Of a stretch of DNA of 64,000 nt, positions 14,624-25,785 are shown piece by piece. The DNA lies in contig NZ_CP097263.1 in the NCBI RefSeq assembly GCF_028622115.1, forward strand, positions 8,308,001 through 8,372,000, read 5' to 3'. The position numbers were made by a program, and so were the translations under genes. Position 1 is the first letter of the stretch. Each line of letters starts with the position of its first letter. The DNA comes from Kutzneria chonburiensis (GTDB taxonomy: Bacteria; Actinomycetota; Actinomycetes; Mycobacteriales; Pseudonocardiaceae). The notes under the pieces were generated by a model that ran no database searches, had not been told where the DNA came from, and was given only the letters and a program-made list of their open reading frames with translations.

Positions 14624-15937
14624 GTGACGGATAGACCGATGCGCTGGAAGACGATCCGGCCGACGTTCGTGTTGCCCCAACTGAAGAAGCTGACCGTGCG
14701 CAGTCGGCTCGCCCTCGGCGTGCCCGCGCTGGCGGTGGTCGCCGCGGCCGTCGCCGTGGTGGCATCTGTTGCCGTGCAAGGAGATCCGCAGCTGGCGGCC
14801 AACCAGGCCGATATCGCCAACCCGGACTGCACGCTCCAGGTGCCGGCCAATCCCTTGTCGGCCAAGGGGCTGGCCACGCCGTACCTGCTGAGCGCGGCCA
14901 GTGGCCACTGCCATGAGACCAACGCCGACCAGTCGGCCTTCGTGCAGGCGACCATTCTCGACCCAAGTACCGGCAAGCTGTCCGTGTACGACCCGCTGGT
15001 CATCGACAAGGGCAGCAAGCCGTCGATCACGCCGACGCCACCGGCCCTGCCGCGCGGGGCCGTGGTCGGCATCTGGTTCGGCTTCAACGGCACCAACCTG
15101 ACGCTGCGCGGCGACACCGGCTCGTGCGTGAACGGTGACCAGGCCGGCGTGTTCGGGCAGTACGCCTACTGCAACGCGCAGCCGTTCTTCGCCGCCGCCA
15201 ACAACGCGATCGCGGCGAAGAAGCTCGTCGTCCCGCCGCTGGGCACCGGCAAGGACGGCAAGCCGTGCATGACCACCCGTGACTTCGGGCTGGTCGACCA
15301 GGACCAGAGCGACAACGTCACCACGACGTACCTCCAGGCCCGTGACGGGCGCGTCGCGCAGGACACGCCGGCCAACGAGACCAAGCTGGGCTTCCAGAAG
15401 GTGCGGGCCAAGACCAGGGCCAAGCTGTCCAACGGCAGCGACAACGTGCTGCTCGACGCCTTCATGGACCCGGCGCTGGGCTGCACGCCGTTCACCGCGC
15501 CCGATCTGGCCAGCGGCAAGCAGGTCACTTCGCTGGCGCTGGACGAGATCCAGGCTTCCGTGCGGCAGGGTGCGCCGGTCGCGCTCGTGCCGACCAACGA
15601 CCCGATGGTGCTGGACGGCACGAGGACCAGCGTCACCAAGACGAATCTCTACCGGGTCGGCGTGGACATGCCGGCGATCAACACCCGTACCGACACACCG
15701 CAGGGCTACTGCAAGCAGCTGTTCACCACGGGCTTGCAGCGGACCAAGTTGGACGCCCGGTTCACCAAGGTCGCCCCGTCGCCTGACCCCGGCGCCGCGA
15801 GCAACCTGTTCACGTTCCTGGCCCAGCGGCTGGCCGGGTCGTTCGACAATCTCGGCTGCGGCAAGCTGTTGCACACCAGGAACCCTGTGCACGTCGTGAC
15901 GAACAAGGCCGGCGTCGTGGTCGACGCCGGCCTGTGA
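14624..15937 (+). CDS. Conserved actinobacterial membrane-anchored extracellular protein of unknown function
   Basis: A 437-residue protein with a short basic cytoplasmic start, one membrane helix (about residues 28-52, [22 protein letters not shown]), and a large extracellular domain with several cysteines ([63 protein letters not shown]). The strings [29 protein letters not shown] and [10 protein letters not shown] recur in an uncharacterised family widespread in actinomycetes. GTG at 14624 is preferred because GGAGGAGA lies 5 nt upstream; an in-frame ATG at 14594 would add ten residues. No catalytic motif is recognised. Confidence 0.8.
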   Translation: MTDRPMRWKTIRPTFVLPQLKKLTVRSRLALGVPALAVVAAAVAVVASVAVQGDPQLAANQADIANPDCTLQVPANPLSAKGLATPYLLSAASGHCHETNADQSAFVQATILDPSTGKLSVYDPLVIDKGSKPSITPTPPALPRGAVVGIWFGFNGTNLTLRGDTGSCVNGDQAGVFGQYAYCNAQPFFAAANNAIAAKKLVVPPLGTGKDGKPCMTTRDFGLVDQDQSDNVTTTYLQARDGRVAQDTPANETKLGFQKVRAKTRAKLSNGSDNVLLDAFMDPALGCTPFTAPDLASGKQVTSLALDEIQASVRQGAPVALVPTNDPMVLDGTRTSVTKTNLYRVGVDMPAINTRTDTPQGYCKQLFTTGLQRTKLDARFTKVAPSPDPGAASNLFTFLAQRLAGSFDNLGCGKLLHTRNPVHVVTNKAGVVVDAGL

Positions 15938-15952
15938 TCGCACACGCGGGGA

Positions 15953-17173
15953 TCAGCTCAGGCGCTCCAGCACCATGGCCATGCCCTGGCCGCCGCCGAC
16001 GCACATCGTCTCGAGGCCGAACTGCTTGTCGTGGAACTGCAGCGAGTTGATCAGCGTGGTGGCGATGCGGGCGCCGGTCATGCCGAACGGGTGGCCGACC
16101 GCGATCGCGCCGCCGTTGACGTTCAGCTTGTCCAGCGGGATGCCCAGGTCCTGGTAGGACGGGATGACCTGGGCGGCGAAGGCCTCGTTGATCTCGACGA
16201 GGTCGATGTCGCCGATGGACAGGCCGGCCTTGGCCAGCGCCCGCTTGGACGCCTCGACCGGGCCGAGGCCCATGATCTCCGGCGACAGGCCGGAGACGCC
16301 GGTGGCGACGATCCGGGCCAGCGGGGTCAGGCCCAGCTCCTTGGCCTTGGTGTCGCTCATCACGACCACCGCCGCCGCGCCGTCGTTGAGCGGGCAGCAG
16401 TTACCCGCGGTGACCCGGCCGTCGGGGCGGAACACCGGCTTGAGCGTGGCCGTCTTCTCCAGCGTGATGCCGGGGCGCGGGCCGTCGTCGGCCGAGACCA
16501 CCGTGCCGTCCGGCAGCGTCACCGGCGTGATCTCGCGCTGCCAGAAGCCGTCGGCGATCGCCTTCTCGGCCAGGTTCTGCGAGCGGACGCCGAACTCGTC
16601 CATCTCCTCGCGGGAGACGCCCTTGAGCAGCGCCAGGTTCTCGGCCGTCTGCCCCATGGCGATGTAGACGTCCGGGGTGTTGCTGTCCTCACGCGGGTCG
16701 TGCCACTGGCCGCCGCTGTTCTCGGCCGTGGCCACCGTGCGGGCCTCGGCGTCGGCGAACAGCGGGTTCTTGGTGTCCGGCAGGCCGTCCGAGCTGCCCT
16801 TGACGAAGCGCGACACCGTCTCGACGCCGGCCGAGACGAAGACGTCGCCCTCGCCCGCCTTGATCGCGTGGAAGGCCATGCGGATGGACTGCAGGCTGGA
16901 GGCGCAGTAGCGGGTCACCGTGCAGCCGGGCAGGTGGTCCATGCCCAGCAGCACGGACACCACGCGGCCGATGTTGTACCCCTGCTCGCCGCCCGGCAGG
17001 CCGCAGCCCATGATCAGGTCGTCGATCTGCGTCGGGTCCAGCGCCGGCACCTTGTCCAGCGCCGCGCGCACCATCTGCGCGGCCAGGTCGTCCGGGCGGA
17101 TCGACACCAGCGATCCCTTGCCGGCCCGGCCGATCGGGGAGCGGGCTGCGGAGACGATCACGGCCTCGGGCAT
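15953..17173 (-). CDS. Acetyl-CoA acyltransferase / thiolase (FadA family)
   Basis: A 406-residue thiolase that cleaves 3-ketoacyl-CoA or condenses acetyl-CoA. The acyl-accepting Cys is C90 in TRYCASSLQ. The other active-site blocks are [25 protein letters not shown] and the second Cys in [21 protein letters not shown] lies 8 nt before the ATG. Position next to the SGNH hydrolase and cbs corresponds, from memory, to fadA3 (Rv1074c) in the mycobacterial order. Whether it is biosynthetic or degradative cannot be decided from sequence. Confidence 0.92.
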   Translation of the reverse strand: MPEAVIVSAARSPIGRAGKGSLVSIRPDDLAAQMVRAALDKVPALDPTQIDDLIMGCGLPGGEQGYNIGRVVSVLLGMDHLPGCTVTRYCASSLQSIRMAFHAIKAGEGDVFVSAGVETVSRFVKGSSDGLPDTKNPLFADAEARTVATAENSGGQWHDPREDSNTPDVYIAMGQTAENLALLKGVSREEMDEFGVRSQNLAEKAIADGFWQREITPVTLPDGTVVSADDGPRPGITLEKTATLKPVFRPDGRVTAGNCCPLNDGAAAVVVMSDTKAKELGLTPLARIVATGVSGLSPEIMGLGPVEASKRALAKAGLSIGDIDLVEINEAFAAQVIPSYQDLGIPLDKLNVNGGAIAVGHPFGMTGARIATTLINSLQFHDKQFGLETMCVGGGQGMAMVLERLS

Positions 17174-17260
17174 CGCGAAACTCCTTCGGTTCGCTACTGG
17201 GTAGTAACCAGCGGAGTCTAGCGACAGAACCCAGCCGGTGACTGTGTCCGAGCTCTCGAA

Positions 17261-18187
17261 TTACGGCGCGAGCTGACGTACAGGCCGGCCGAAGCGGAGG
17301 TTGAGGCGGGCGATGAACTTGGCGGTGGGGCGGCGGGCCTCGGCCAGCGGGGACCGTGCCGGCAGCTTGGGCAGCGGCCCGCCGGTCCACACGCCGGCGA
17401 CGGTGCACAGGGCGGGCAGCAGGACGGAGGAGGCGGCGTCGTAGCCGACGGCGCTGGGGTGGAACTGGTCGGGGCTGAAGAACTCGCGGGGCCGGGCCAG
17501 GAACTCGGGGGCCAGCAGGTCGGCCAGCGGCACGGGGATGGCCCCGAGCCGGGCGACGGCCTTGCGCTGGGCCCGGGCCAGCAGCAGGCTCCACACCCGC
17601 GCGATCGACTTCAAAGGCTGCGCGATCGGGCGGATCACGCCGAGATCGGGGCAGGTCCCGACGACCACGCCGCACCCGGCGTCCTGGAGGGTGCGGATCA
17701 CCCGTTCGAGGCCCTCGACGGCATCGGGCACGGTGGTCAGGGTGGTCACGTCGTTGGCCCCGACGATGATCACGGCAACGTGAGGAGGCGTCACAAGAGC
17801 CAGCTCGACCTGGGCCGGCAGGTCACGGGTGGCCGCGCCCACCACGGCATAGGTGTCCAGGCGCACGGGCCGCTCGGCCTCCTCGGCCAGCCCGCGGGCC
17901 AGCACGACGGCCGGCAGCTGCTCGGCGCTGTCGACGCCAAGGCCGGCGGCCATGGAGTCGCCGAACATGGCGAACCGCAGCCCCTCGTCCTCCTCGGAAG
18001 GAGGCACGGGACCGGTGCCGTCGGGCAGGTAGACGCCGTCGGCCAGCCACGGCGGCGCGACCGGCGGACCGATGATCCGCTCCGCCCGCCGGGCCTGCCC
18101 GGTGAGCAGCCCGTACGCCGCGCCGTACAGCCCGCCGAGCGTGCCGGCGGCCAGCACGATGAACCGCAGTCCCCGCATCGCACCCAT
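17261..18187 (-). CDS. SGNH/GDSL-type hydrolase, membrane-associated
   Basis: A 308-residue esterase/lipase-like protein. An N-terminal hydrophobic segment (residues 6-27) may be an uncleaved signal or anchor. Catalytic blocks are FGDSM (S78), the oxyanion Asn in IVGANDVTTL and the DxxH block DQFHPSAVGYD. GGAGG 5 nt upstream supports ATG 18187. It is divergent from cbs across 155 bp and corresponds by position to Rv1075c. The substrate is unknown; an extracytoplasmic lipid or glycan ester is plausible. Confidence 0.88.
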   Translation of the reverse strand: MGAMRGLRFIVLAAGTLGGLYGAAYGLLTGQARRAERIIGPPVAPPWLADGVYLPDGTGPVPPSEEDEGLRFAMFGDSMAAGLGVDSAEQLPAVVLARGLAEEAERPVRLDTYAVVGAATRDLPAQVELALVTPPHVAVIIVGANDVTTLTTVPDAVEGLERVIRTLQDAGCGVVVGTCPDLGVIRPIAQPLKSIARVWSLLLARAQRKAVARLGAIPVPLADLLAPEFLARPREFFSPDQFHPSAVGYDAASSVLLPALCTVAGVWTGGPLPKLPARSPLAEARRPTAKFIARLNLRFGRPVRQLAP

Positions 18188-18342
18188 GACCGACCTCCCC
18201 CGTCCCATGTTCCCACTGCTTAGATCGTCGGCTCCGCCATTGGGATTAACACCGCACAACCCCGATGGTTCCCCGGAACGAGTTAGGCTGCGGCCAGTTC
18301 ACGAGACTTCGGCACGTCGGTGCAGGAACGAGAGGGTTTTCG

Positions 18343-19713
18343 GTGGAGTACGTCGATCACGTAGTCGACCTCGTCGGCAACACCCCGCTGGTGCGGTTGA
18401 ACTCGCTCGTCGAAGGTCTGGCGCCGCTGGTGCTGGCCAAGGTCGAGTACTTCAACCCGGGCGGCAGCGTGAAGGACCGCATCGCGCTGCGCATGGTCGA
18501 GGCGGCGGAGCGCTCCGGCGAGCTCAAGCCCGGTGGCACGATCGTGGAGCCGACCTCCGGCAACACCGGCGTCGGCCTGGCGCTGGTCGCCCAGCGCCGC
18601 GGCTACAAGTGCGTCTTCGTCTGCCCGGACAAGGTCAGCGAGGACAAGCGCAACGTGCTCAAGGCGTACGGCGCTGAGGTCGTGGTGTGCCCGACCGCGG
18701 TCGCCCCCGAGCACCCCGACTCGTACTACAACGTCTCCGACCGGCTGGTCCGGGAGATCCCCGGCGCCTGGAAGCCCAACCAGTACGCCAACCCGCAGAA
18801 CCCGGAGAGCCACTACTTCTCCACCGGTCCCGAGCTGTGGCGGCAGACCGAGGGCCGGATCACCCACTTCGTGGCGGGCGTGGGCACCGGCGGCACCATC
18901 ACCGGCACCGGTCGGTACCTCAAGGAGGTCTCCGAGGGCCGGGTCAAGATCATCGGCGCCGACCCGGAGGGCTCCGTGTACTCGGGCGGCACCGGCCGGC
19001 CCTACCTGGTCGAGGGCGTCGGCGAGGACTTCTGGCCGACCACGTACGACCGCGACATCTGCGACGAGATCATCCCGATCTCCGACGCCGACTCGTTCGA
19101 CGTCACCCGCCGGCTGGCCCGCGAGGAGGGCCTGCTGGTCGGCGGCTCGTGCGGGATGGCCGCGGCGGCCGCGATCGAGCTGGCCCGCCGCTGCGGCCCG
19201 GACGACGTGATCGTGGTGCTGCTGCCCGACGGCGGCCGCGGCTACCTGTCCAAGGTCTTCAACGACACCTGGATGTCCTCCTACGGCTTCCTGTCCCCGG
19301 ACCACTCCGGCGCGACCGCGGGCGACGTGCTGCGCCGCAAGGACGGGACGATGCCCGAGCTGGTGCACGTGCATCCGAACGAGACGGTGGCCGAGGCGGT
19401 GGCCATCCTCCGCGAGTTCGAGGTGTCCCAGATGCCGGTGGTCAACGCCGAGCCGCCGGTGATGGCGGCCGAGGTGGCCGGCGCGGTCAACGAGCGGGAC
19501 CTTCTCGACGCCCTGTTCACCGGAAAGGCGCAGCTGGCCGACCGCGTCGAGCAGCACATGTCCCCGCCGCTGCCGACCATCGGCGCTGGTGAGCCGGTCG
19601 GCGTCGCGATGGACGCGCTGTCGGCCGCGGACGGCGCCATGGTGCTCGTCGACGGCAAACCGGCCGGCGTGGTCACCCGGCACGACATCCTCGGATTTCT
19701 CGCTGGTCGATGA
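18343..19713 (+). CDS. cbs: Cystathionine beta-synthase
   Basis: A 456-residue PLP enzyme condensing L-serine with homocysteine to cystathionine, the first step of reverse transsulfuration. The PLP Lys is K44 in NPGGSVKDRIALRM. TSGNTG and GTGGTITGTG form the phosphate loop. The C-terminal third carries two CBS domains (VHPNETVAEAVAILREFEVSQMPV and SPPLPTIGAGEPVGVAMDAL...VVTRHDIL). GTG at 18343 matches the usual N-terminus of the family, with AGAGGG upstream. Together with metB downstream it gives both directions of the homocysteine-cysteine exchange, consistent with cysteine demand for mycothiol. Confidence 0.95.
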   Translation: MEYVDHVVDLVGNTPLVRLNSLVEGLAPLVLAKVEYFNPGGSVKDRIALRMVEAAERSGELKPGGTIVEPTSGNTGVGLALVAQRRGYKCVFVCPDKVSEDKRNVLKAYGAEVVVCPTAVAPEHPDSYYNVSDRLVREIPGAWKPNQYANPQNPESHYFSTGPELWRQTEGRITHFVAGVGTGGTITGTGRYLKEVSEGRVKIIGADPEGSVYSGGTGRPYLVEGVGEDFWPTTYDRDICDEIIPISDADSFDVTRRLAREEGLLVGGSCGMAAAAAIELARRCGPDDVIVVLLPDGGRGYLSKVFNDTWMSSYGFLSPDHSGATAGDVLRRKDGTMPELVHVHPNETVAEAVAILREFEVSQMPVVNAEPPVMAAEVAGAVNERDLLDALFTGKAQLADRVEQHMSPPLPTIGAGEPVGVAMDALSAADGAMVLVDGKPAGVVTRHDILGFLAGR

Positions 19714-19801
19714 GTATTGCGAGGTGTGCGGCGGGGCTGCGGCGTATGGGCTAGCGTTACGCCCGACGTGACGTCAAGGGCCCAAGGGGGTTGGAAACCC
19801 G

Positions 19802-21010
19802 ATGAGTGATCCACAGCCGCCGGAGACCGGTGACTCCGCGGTGAACCCGGAGGCCACGCAGGTGGTCGGGGCGGGATCCCAGCCGCCGGCCACCAGCCCC
19901 GCGGACGCCAATGCCACCCAGGTGGTGCGGCCGGGCGACCTGCCGTCACCGGGAGCGACGACGCCTCCGCCGCCGCCCGCCGACTCGACCCAGGTGGTGC
20001 CGCCCGGCCAGCAGCCGCCGGCCGGGCCGACCTACAGCCCGCCCGGGTACGCCAACCCGCCGAGCGGCCCGATGCCGGCCCAGCCCTCCTTCGGGCAGCC
20101 GGCGCCGAGCCCGTTCGGCCAGCAGCCGCAGCCGTTCGGCGCGCCGGCCAGCGGCGGCTTCCCCCAGCAGCCGGGCCAGCCGCCGTTCGGCCAGCCCCAG
20201 CCGGGTATGCCGGGCCAGCCCCAGCCGGGGCAGTTCGGCCAGCAGCCGTACGGCGCCCCGCCGCAGCCGGCGTGGGCGACCCAGCAGCCCGGCGCCTACG
20301 GCGCTTCGGGCATGGCCGGTGGCAGCGCCGGTGGCGCCAACACGCTGCCGATCGCGATGTGGGCGACCATCGGCCTGATGAGCCTCGGTCTTGTCCTGGG
20401 CATCATCGGGCTGATCTCGCTGTTCTCCCTCCGGTACGGCGCCGGCCTGGCCATCACCACCGGCGTGATCACCCTCGTGGTGTTCGCCGGTGTCGCCGCC
20501 TGCGCGTGGTTCGCCGGCCAGGGGCAGAGCTGGGGCCGGATCGTCATCACGGTGCTGCTCGGCCTCGGCATCGTGTTCTCGTTGATCGGCATCGGCAGCG
20601 GCGCGGTGTCCGCCCTGATCCGGATCGTGGTCGCGATCGGCCTGCTGGTGCTGTGGTGGCTGCCGTCCACCTCGGCGGCCATGGCGGCCAAGGCCGGCGC
20701 GGCCCCGCAGGGCGGTGGCTACGGCCAGTTCGGCCAGCCGTTCGGTCAGCAGCCCTTCGGCCAACCGCAGCCGGGCCAGCCCTTCGGCGCGCCGCAGCAG
20801 CAGTTCGGCCAGCAGCAGTACGGCCAGCCCCAGCAGCCCCAGTACGGCCAGCCGCAGCCGCCGCAGTTCGGTGCGCCGCAGCAGCAGCCGCCGACCGGTG
20901 GTTTCGGCGCCCCGCAGGCCCCGCAGTTCGGCCAGCCCGCGCCCTACGGCCAGCCGCCGCAGCAGCCCGGCTTCGGCCAGCAGCCGCCGCAGGGGCCTTA
21001 CGGCCAGTGA
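19802..21010 (+). CDS. Proline/glutamine-rich membrane protein, Pra-like
   Basis: A 402-residue protein with two low-complexity flanks (residues 1-180 and 300-402, rich in FGQP/QPxxYGQ repeats) around four membrane segments (about 185-295). The order cbs, this gene, metB matches cbs, pra, metB in mycobacteria, so it is the positional equivalent of the proline-rich antigen. The N-terminus holds three spaced TQVV repeats (EATQVV, ATQVV, STQVV), a pattern like the phosphothreonine sites recognised by FHA domains; phosphorylation by a Ser/Thr kinase is a guess. ATG start with AGGGGG upstream. Molecular function unknown. Confidence 0.8.
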   Translation: MSDPQPPETGDSAVNPEATQVVGAGSQPPATSPADANATQVVRPGDLPSPGATTPPPPPADSTQVVPPGQQPPAGPTYSPPGYANPPSGPMPAQPSFGQPAPSPFGQQPQPFGAPASGGFPQQPGQPPFGQPQPGMPGQPQPGQFGQQPYGAPPQPAWATQQPGAYGASGMAGGSAGGANTLPIAMWATIGLMSLGLVLGIIGLISLFSLRYGAGLAITTGVITLVVFAGVAACAWFAGQGQSWGRIVITVLLGLGIVFSLIGIGSGAVSALIRIVVAIGLLVLWWLPSTSAAMAAKAGAAPQGGGYGQFGQPFGQQPFGQPQPGQPFGAPQQQFGQQQYGQPQQPQYGQPQPPQFGAPQQQPPTGGFGAPQAPQFGQPAPYGQPPQQPGFGQQPPQGPYGQ

Positions 21011-21025
21011 GGTAGCTCGTCTCGA

Positions 21026-21067
21026 CGCCGCCGGGTGGTTCCACTGCGAACCACCCGGCGGCGTTTT
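21026..21067. terminator. Strong intrinsic terminator after the Pra-like gene
   Basis: A perfect 16-bp stem, CGCCGCCGGGTGGTTC (21026-21041) with its complement at 21048-21063, has a 6-nt loop and is followed by TTTT. It ends 11 bp before the next start codon. Confidence 0.9.
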
Positions 21068-21078
21068 ATGTTGACCTG

Positions 21079-21519
21079 ATGAAACCTCGGGTTTCGGCCG
21101 GCACCACGGTGACCGCGGCCGTGCTGGCGCTGGCCATCGTGGTCATCTCGGTGGTGCGCCAGTGGACGCTGCCCGGCGGGGTCTCGCTGCTGCTCGAGTA
21201 CGGCGGCGTGCTGGAGATCCTCTTCGAGCTCGTCCTCCCGGTGCTCGTGCCCCTGCTGCTGCTCGTCGCCGCCATCCTGATGCTCGTTCGGGTTCCGGCC
21301 GGGCGGCCGCTGGCCGTGGTCGGCGCCGCGCTGGTGATCGCCGTGCCGGTGGCGGTGTTCGCGATCGTCGGCCAGTTCCCGTGGGACATCTCACGGTCGG
21401 CCGGCAGTGCCGTCCTGCTGTACCTGCCGATCGCGCTGGCGGTCATCTTGATCGTGGTGGCCTCGGCCCCCGTGACCGGCGCGTATCTGCGTTCGAAAGG
21501 GGCCAGTGCCGCAACGTAG
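21079..21519 (+). CDS. Small four-helix membrane protein of unknown function
   Basis: A 146-residue, mostly hydrophobic protein with four predicted membrane segments (about residues 10-27, 45-72, 80-100 and 112-133). It sits between the terminator of the Pra-like gene and metB, 9 bp before the metB ATG, and may be co-transcribed with metB. The ATG follows the terminator by 11 nt and lacks a good ribosome-binding site, so a leaderless or unusual start is possible. No family recognised. Confidence 0.65.
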   Translation: MKPRVSAGTTVTAAVLALAIVVISVVRQWTLPGGVSLLLEYGGVLEILFELVLPVLVPLLLLVAAILMLVRVPAGRPLAVVGAALVIAVPVAVFAIVGQFPWDISRSAGSAVLLYLPIALAVILIVVASAPVTGAYLRSKGASAAT

Positions 21520-21528
21520 GCTCTGTGC

Positions 21529-22686
21529 ATGACGGACAGCACCGCCCGACACGGTTTCGAGACCAGGGCGATCCACGCCGGGCAGGAGCCTGACCCGCAC
21601 ACCGGCTCGGTCATCGTGCCCATCTACCAGACCTCCACGTTCGCCCAGGACGGCGTCGGCGGGCTGCGGGCCGGCGGCTTCGAGTACTCGCGTACCGCCA
21701 ACCCGACCCGTACCGCGCTCGAGGAGTGCCTCGCGTCACTGGAGGGCGGCCGGCACGGGCTGGCGTTCGCCTCCGGCATGGCCGCCTCCGACATCGCGCT
21801 GCGCTCGCTGGTCCGCCCGGGCGACCACGTGATCATCCCGGACGACGCCTACGGCGGCACGTTCCGCTTGGTGGACAAGGTGCTCAGCCAGTGGGGCGTC
21901 GAGCACACGCCGGTGCATCTGTCCGATGTGGACGCCGTGCGGGCCGCGGTTCGCCCGGAGACCAAGGTGATCTGGGTCGAGACGCCCACCAACCCGCTGC
22001 TCGGCATCGCCGACATCGCCGCGTTGGCCGGCATCGCCCACGAGGCCGAGGCGCGTTTGGTGGTGGACAACACCTTCGCCACCCCGTACCTCCAGTCGCC
22101 GCTCGGTCTCGGCGCCGACATCGTGCTGCACTCGACCACCAAGTACCTCGGCGGTCACTCCGATGTGGTCGGTGGCGCGTTGATCACGTCCGACGACGAG
22201 CTGCACGAGAAGTTCGCCTTCCTGCGCAACGCCGCCGGCTCCGTGCCCGGGCCTTTCGACTCGTGGCTCACGCTCCGTGGCCTCAAGACGCTCGCCGTGC
22301 GCATGGAGCGGCACAGCGACAACGCCGAGCGCGTGGTCGAGGCCCTTGTCAGCCACCCCAAGGTGACCAAGGTCTTCTACCCCGGCCTCGTCGAGCACGC
22401 CGGTCACGAGGTCGCCGCCAAGCAGATGCGCCGCTACGGCGGCATGGTCTCGTTCACCGTCGCCGGCGGCGAGCAGGCCGCCCTGGACGTGTGCGCCGCC
22501 ACCAAGCTGTTCACCCTGGCCGAGTCGCTCGGCGGCATCGAGTCGCTGATCGAGCACCCCGGCAAGATGACCCACGCCAGCACCGCCGGCTCGGTCCTCC
22601 AGGTGCCGGACGACCTGGTCCGCCTGTCCGTCGGCATCGAGTCGGCCGACGACCTGGTCGAGGACCTGCTGGTCGCGCTCGGCTGA
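21529..22686 (+). CDS. metB: Cystathionine gamma-synthase
   Basis: A 385-residue PLP enzyme of the Cys/Met-metabolism family that joins an activated homoserine ester with cysteine to make cystathionine. The PLP Lys is K205 in LHSTTKYLGGHSD. Other family blocks are YSRTANPTRTALE, FASGMAASDIAL and SVGIESADDLVEDL. The downstream hairpin at 22708 ends the unit. Gamma-lyase or homocysteine-synthase activity cannot be excluded from sequence, but position next to cbs favours metB, as in mycobacteria. Confidence 0.92.
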   Translation: MTDSTARHGFETRAIHAGQEPDPHTGSVIVPIYQTSTFAQDGVGGLRAGGFEYSRTANPTRTALEECLASLEGGRHGLAFASGMAASDIALRSLVRPGDHVIIPDDAYGGTFRLVDKVLSQWGVEHTPVHLSDVDAVRAAVRPETKVIWVETPTNPLLGIADIAALAGIAHEAEARLVVDNTFATPYLQSPLGLGADIVLHSTTKYLGGHSDVVGGALITSDDELHEKFAFLRNAAGSVPGPFDSWLTLRGLKTLAVRMERHSDNAERVVEALVSHPKVTKVFYPGLVEHAGHEVAAKQMRRYGGMVSFTVAGGEQAALDVCAATKLFTLAESLGGIESLIEHPGKMTHASTAGSVLQVPDDLVRLSVGIESADDLVEDLLVALG

Positions 22687-22707
22687 ATGTCACAGGGCTG
22701 ACCGCGC

Positions 22708-22743
22708 GAAGGGCTCCCCACCGGTTCGGGTGGGGAGCCCTTC
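22708..22743. terminator. Bidirectional terminator hairpin after metB
   Basis: A perfect 15-bp stem, GAAGGGCTCCCCACC (22708-22722) with its complement at 22729-22743, and loop GGTTCG. It separates metB from the convergent small-protein gene ending at 22752. Confidence 0.85.
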
Positions 22744-22751
22744 GTCTGCCG

Positions 22752-22973
22752 TCAGGGGCGGACGCCGGTCGCGGTGTCCTTGGCGCCCGGGAAGTCCTGC
22801 TTGTCGACGCAGCTGCCGACCAGTTCCACCACGTTGCCGTTGACCACGTAGTGCCCGGCGTCAGCGCAGCCGGCCTGCGACACGGTGAACACGGCCGCTC
22901 CGGCCAGTGCCGCGGCGCACGCGACCGCCCCGATCAGCGGCAGCACCCCGGCGATGCGGGCCACGCGTGCCAT
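22752..22973 (-). CDS. Small secreted or membrane-anchored protein, unknown function
   Basis: A 73-residue product with an N-terminal basic/hydrophobic segment (MARVARIAGVLPLIGAVACA, then AALAGAAVF) and a short extracytoplasmic part with two Cys (QAGCADAG, VGSCVDKQ) that could form a disulfide. ATG start with GGAGG 3-7 nt upstream. No homologue recognised. Confidence 0.6.
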   Translation of the reverse strand: MARVARIAGVLPLIGAVACAAALAGAAVFTVSQAGCADAGHYVVNGNVVELVGSCVDKQDFPGAKDTATGVRP

Positions 22974-23131
22974 GCCACCTCCACGATGTCCAAATCCCGG
23001 CGTAGTTGTGCACTACGTTCCGATGACCGCGCGTGGTTCAGTGGTCACCGGCGCCGGTGAGAATGCGTCAAGAGTACCCGTAACGGGCCACCGGTGTGGC
23101 GACCCTCAGCACACTGGCAGGATCGGGCGGC

Positions 23132-24337
23132 ATGGAGCTGGTCAACGTCGAGCGGGTGCGGGCGGCGCAGAAGCTGCTGTCCACCGTCGTGCGGCAGACG
23201 CCGATGGAGCATTCCCGGGTGCTCGGCGAGATTCACGGCACTGAGGTGTACCTCAAGCTGGAGAACCTCCAGCGGACTGGATCGTTCAAGATCCGAGGTG
23301 CCTACGTACGCATGCACGGCCTGGACGCCGAGGAGCGCTCACGGGGCGTGGTGGCGGCCAGCGCGGGCAACCACGCGCAGGGGGTGGCGCTGGGCGCCTC
23401 CCTGCTGGGCATTCCGGCCACGGTGTTCATGCCGCGACGGGCCCCATTGCCGAAACTGGCGGCCACCCGCGGCTACGGCGCCGACGTCAAGCTGACCGGT
23501 GAGTCCTTCGACGAGACGCTGGCGGCCTCGATCGTCTTCGCGCAGCGCACCGGCGCGGTCTTCATCCACCCCTTCGACCACCCGGACGTGATCGCCGGCC
23601 AAGGCACGATCGGCCTGGAGATCCTGGACCAGCTGCCCAACGTCGGCACGGTGCTGCTGGCCGCGGGCGGCGGCGGCCTGGTCGGCGGCGTCGCGGTGGC
23701 GATCAAGGCGATGCGCCCGGACGTGAAGATCGTCGCCGTGCAGGCCGAGAACGCCGCCGCGCTGCCCGAGTCCCTCGGCACCGGCTCGCCGGTGAAGCTG
23801 CCGGGCGTGCGGACCATGGCCGACGGCATCGCGGTGGCCAAGCCCGGGGCGCTGACCTTCCGGCACGTGCGGGATCTGGTCGACGACGTCGTGACAGTCA
23901 CCGAGGACTCGCTGGCCCGGGCCGTGCTGCTGAGCATGGAACGGGCCAAGCAGGTCGTCGAGCCGGCCGGCGCCGCCACCATCGCCGCGCTCATGCAGTA
24001 CCCGGGCCGGTTCGAGGGTCCGGTGTGCGCCGTGCTGTCCGGCGGCAACGTGGATCCCTTGCTGCTGCTGCAAATCATCCAGCACGGCATGCGCGCCGCC
24101 GGCCGCTATCTGGCGCTGCGCCTGCGTATCGACGACAAGCCGGGCAGCCTGGCCGGGCTGTTGACGATGCTCGGCGACCTCGGCGTGAACGTGCTGGACG
24201 TGGAACACACCCGCATGTCCGACGAACTTCGGCTGGGTGAAGCGGAAGTCTCGCTCAACCTGGAGACGCGCGGTGTCGAGCACTGCGCCGAGCTCGTGGC
24301 CGCCCTCCGCGCCGCCGGCTTCACCGTACTCCGCTGA
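23132..24337 (+). CDS. ilvA: Threonine ammonia-lyase (threonine dehydratase) with ACT domain
   Basis: A 401-residue PLP enzyme deaminating threonine to 2-oxobutyrate, the entry to isoleucine. The PLP Lys is K53 in TGSFKIRGA. SAGNHAQG and the Gly loop AAGGGGLVGG are conserved. A C-terminal ACT domain (about residues 325-400, LRLRIDDKPGSLAGLLTMLGDLGVNVLDVEHTR) suggests amino-acid feedback. Single-ACT enzymes of this length are found as both anabolic and catabolic types. ATG 23132 is the conventional start; a GTG at 23096 would add 12 residues. It breaks the otherwise conserved metB-greA neighbourhood together with hppD and the Lrp gene. Confidence 0.9.
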   Translation: MELVNVERVRAAQKLLSTVVRQTPMEHSRVLGEIHGTEVYLKLENLQRTGSFKIRGAYVRMHGLDAEERSRGVVAASAGNHAQGVALGASLLGIPATVFMPRRAPLPKLAATRGYGADVKLTGESFDETLAASIVFAQRTGAVFIHPFDHPDVIAGQGTIGLEILDQLPNVGTVLLAAGGGGLVGGVAVAIKAMRPDVKIVAVQAENAAALPESLGTGSPVKLPGVRTMADGIAVAKPGALTFRHVRDLVDDVVTVTEDSLARAVLLSMERAKQVVEPAGAATIAALMQYPGRFEGPVCAVLSGGNVDPLLLLQIIQHGMRAAGRYLALRLRIDDKPGSLAGLLTMLGDLGVNVLDVEHTRMSDELRLGEAEVSLNLETRGVEHCAELVAALRAAGFTVLR

Positions 24338-24358
24338 TCCCGATACCCCCTCATCTTT

Positions 24359-24413
24359 TGCCACATGCGCTTCCTACTTGCGCTCAGGACGCAAGTAGGA
24401 AGCGCATGTGGCA
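24359..24413. terminator. 24-bp perfect hairpin between convergent ilvA and hppD
   Basis: The left arm 24359-24382 (TGCCACATGCGC...ACTTGCG) pairs perfectly with 24390-24413 around a 7-nt loop CTCAGGA. It lies 21 bp past ilvA and 50 bp past the hppD stop, so it can end both transcripts. The stem is unusually long and less G+C-rich than its surroundings. Confidence 0.8.
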
Positions 24414-24463
24414 TCAAAGGGGTGCTCGCCGGGGTGGGGCGGTAGGCTGAAGGCGGCGAGCCG

Positions 24464-25740
<1,277 letters not shown>

Positions 25741-25785
25741 CGGTCAACCGTGGAAATTGCCGGCAGAACTGGGCAGACTGACCAG

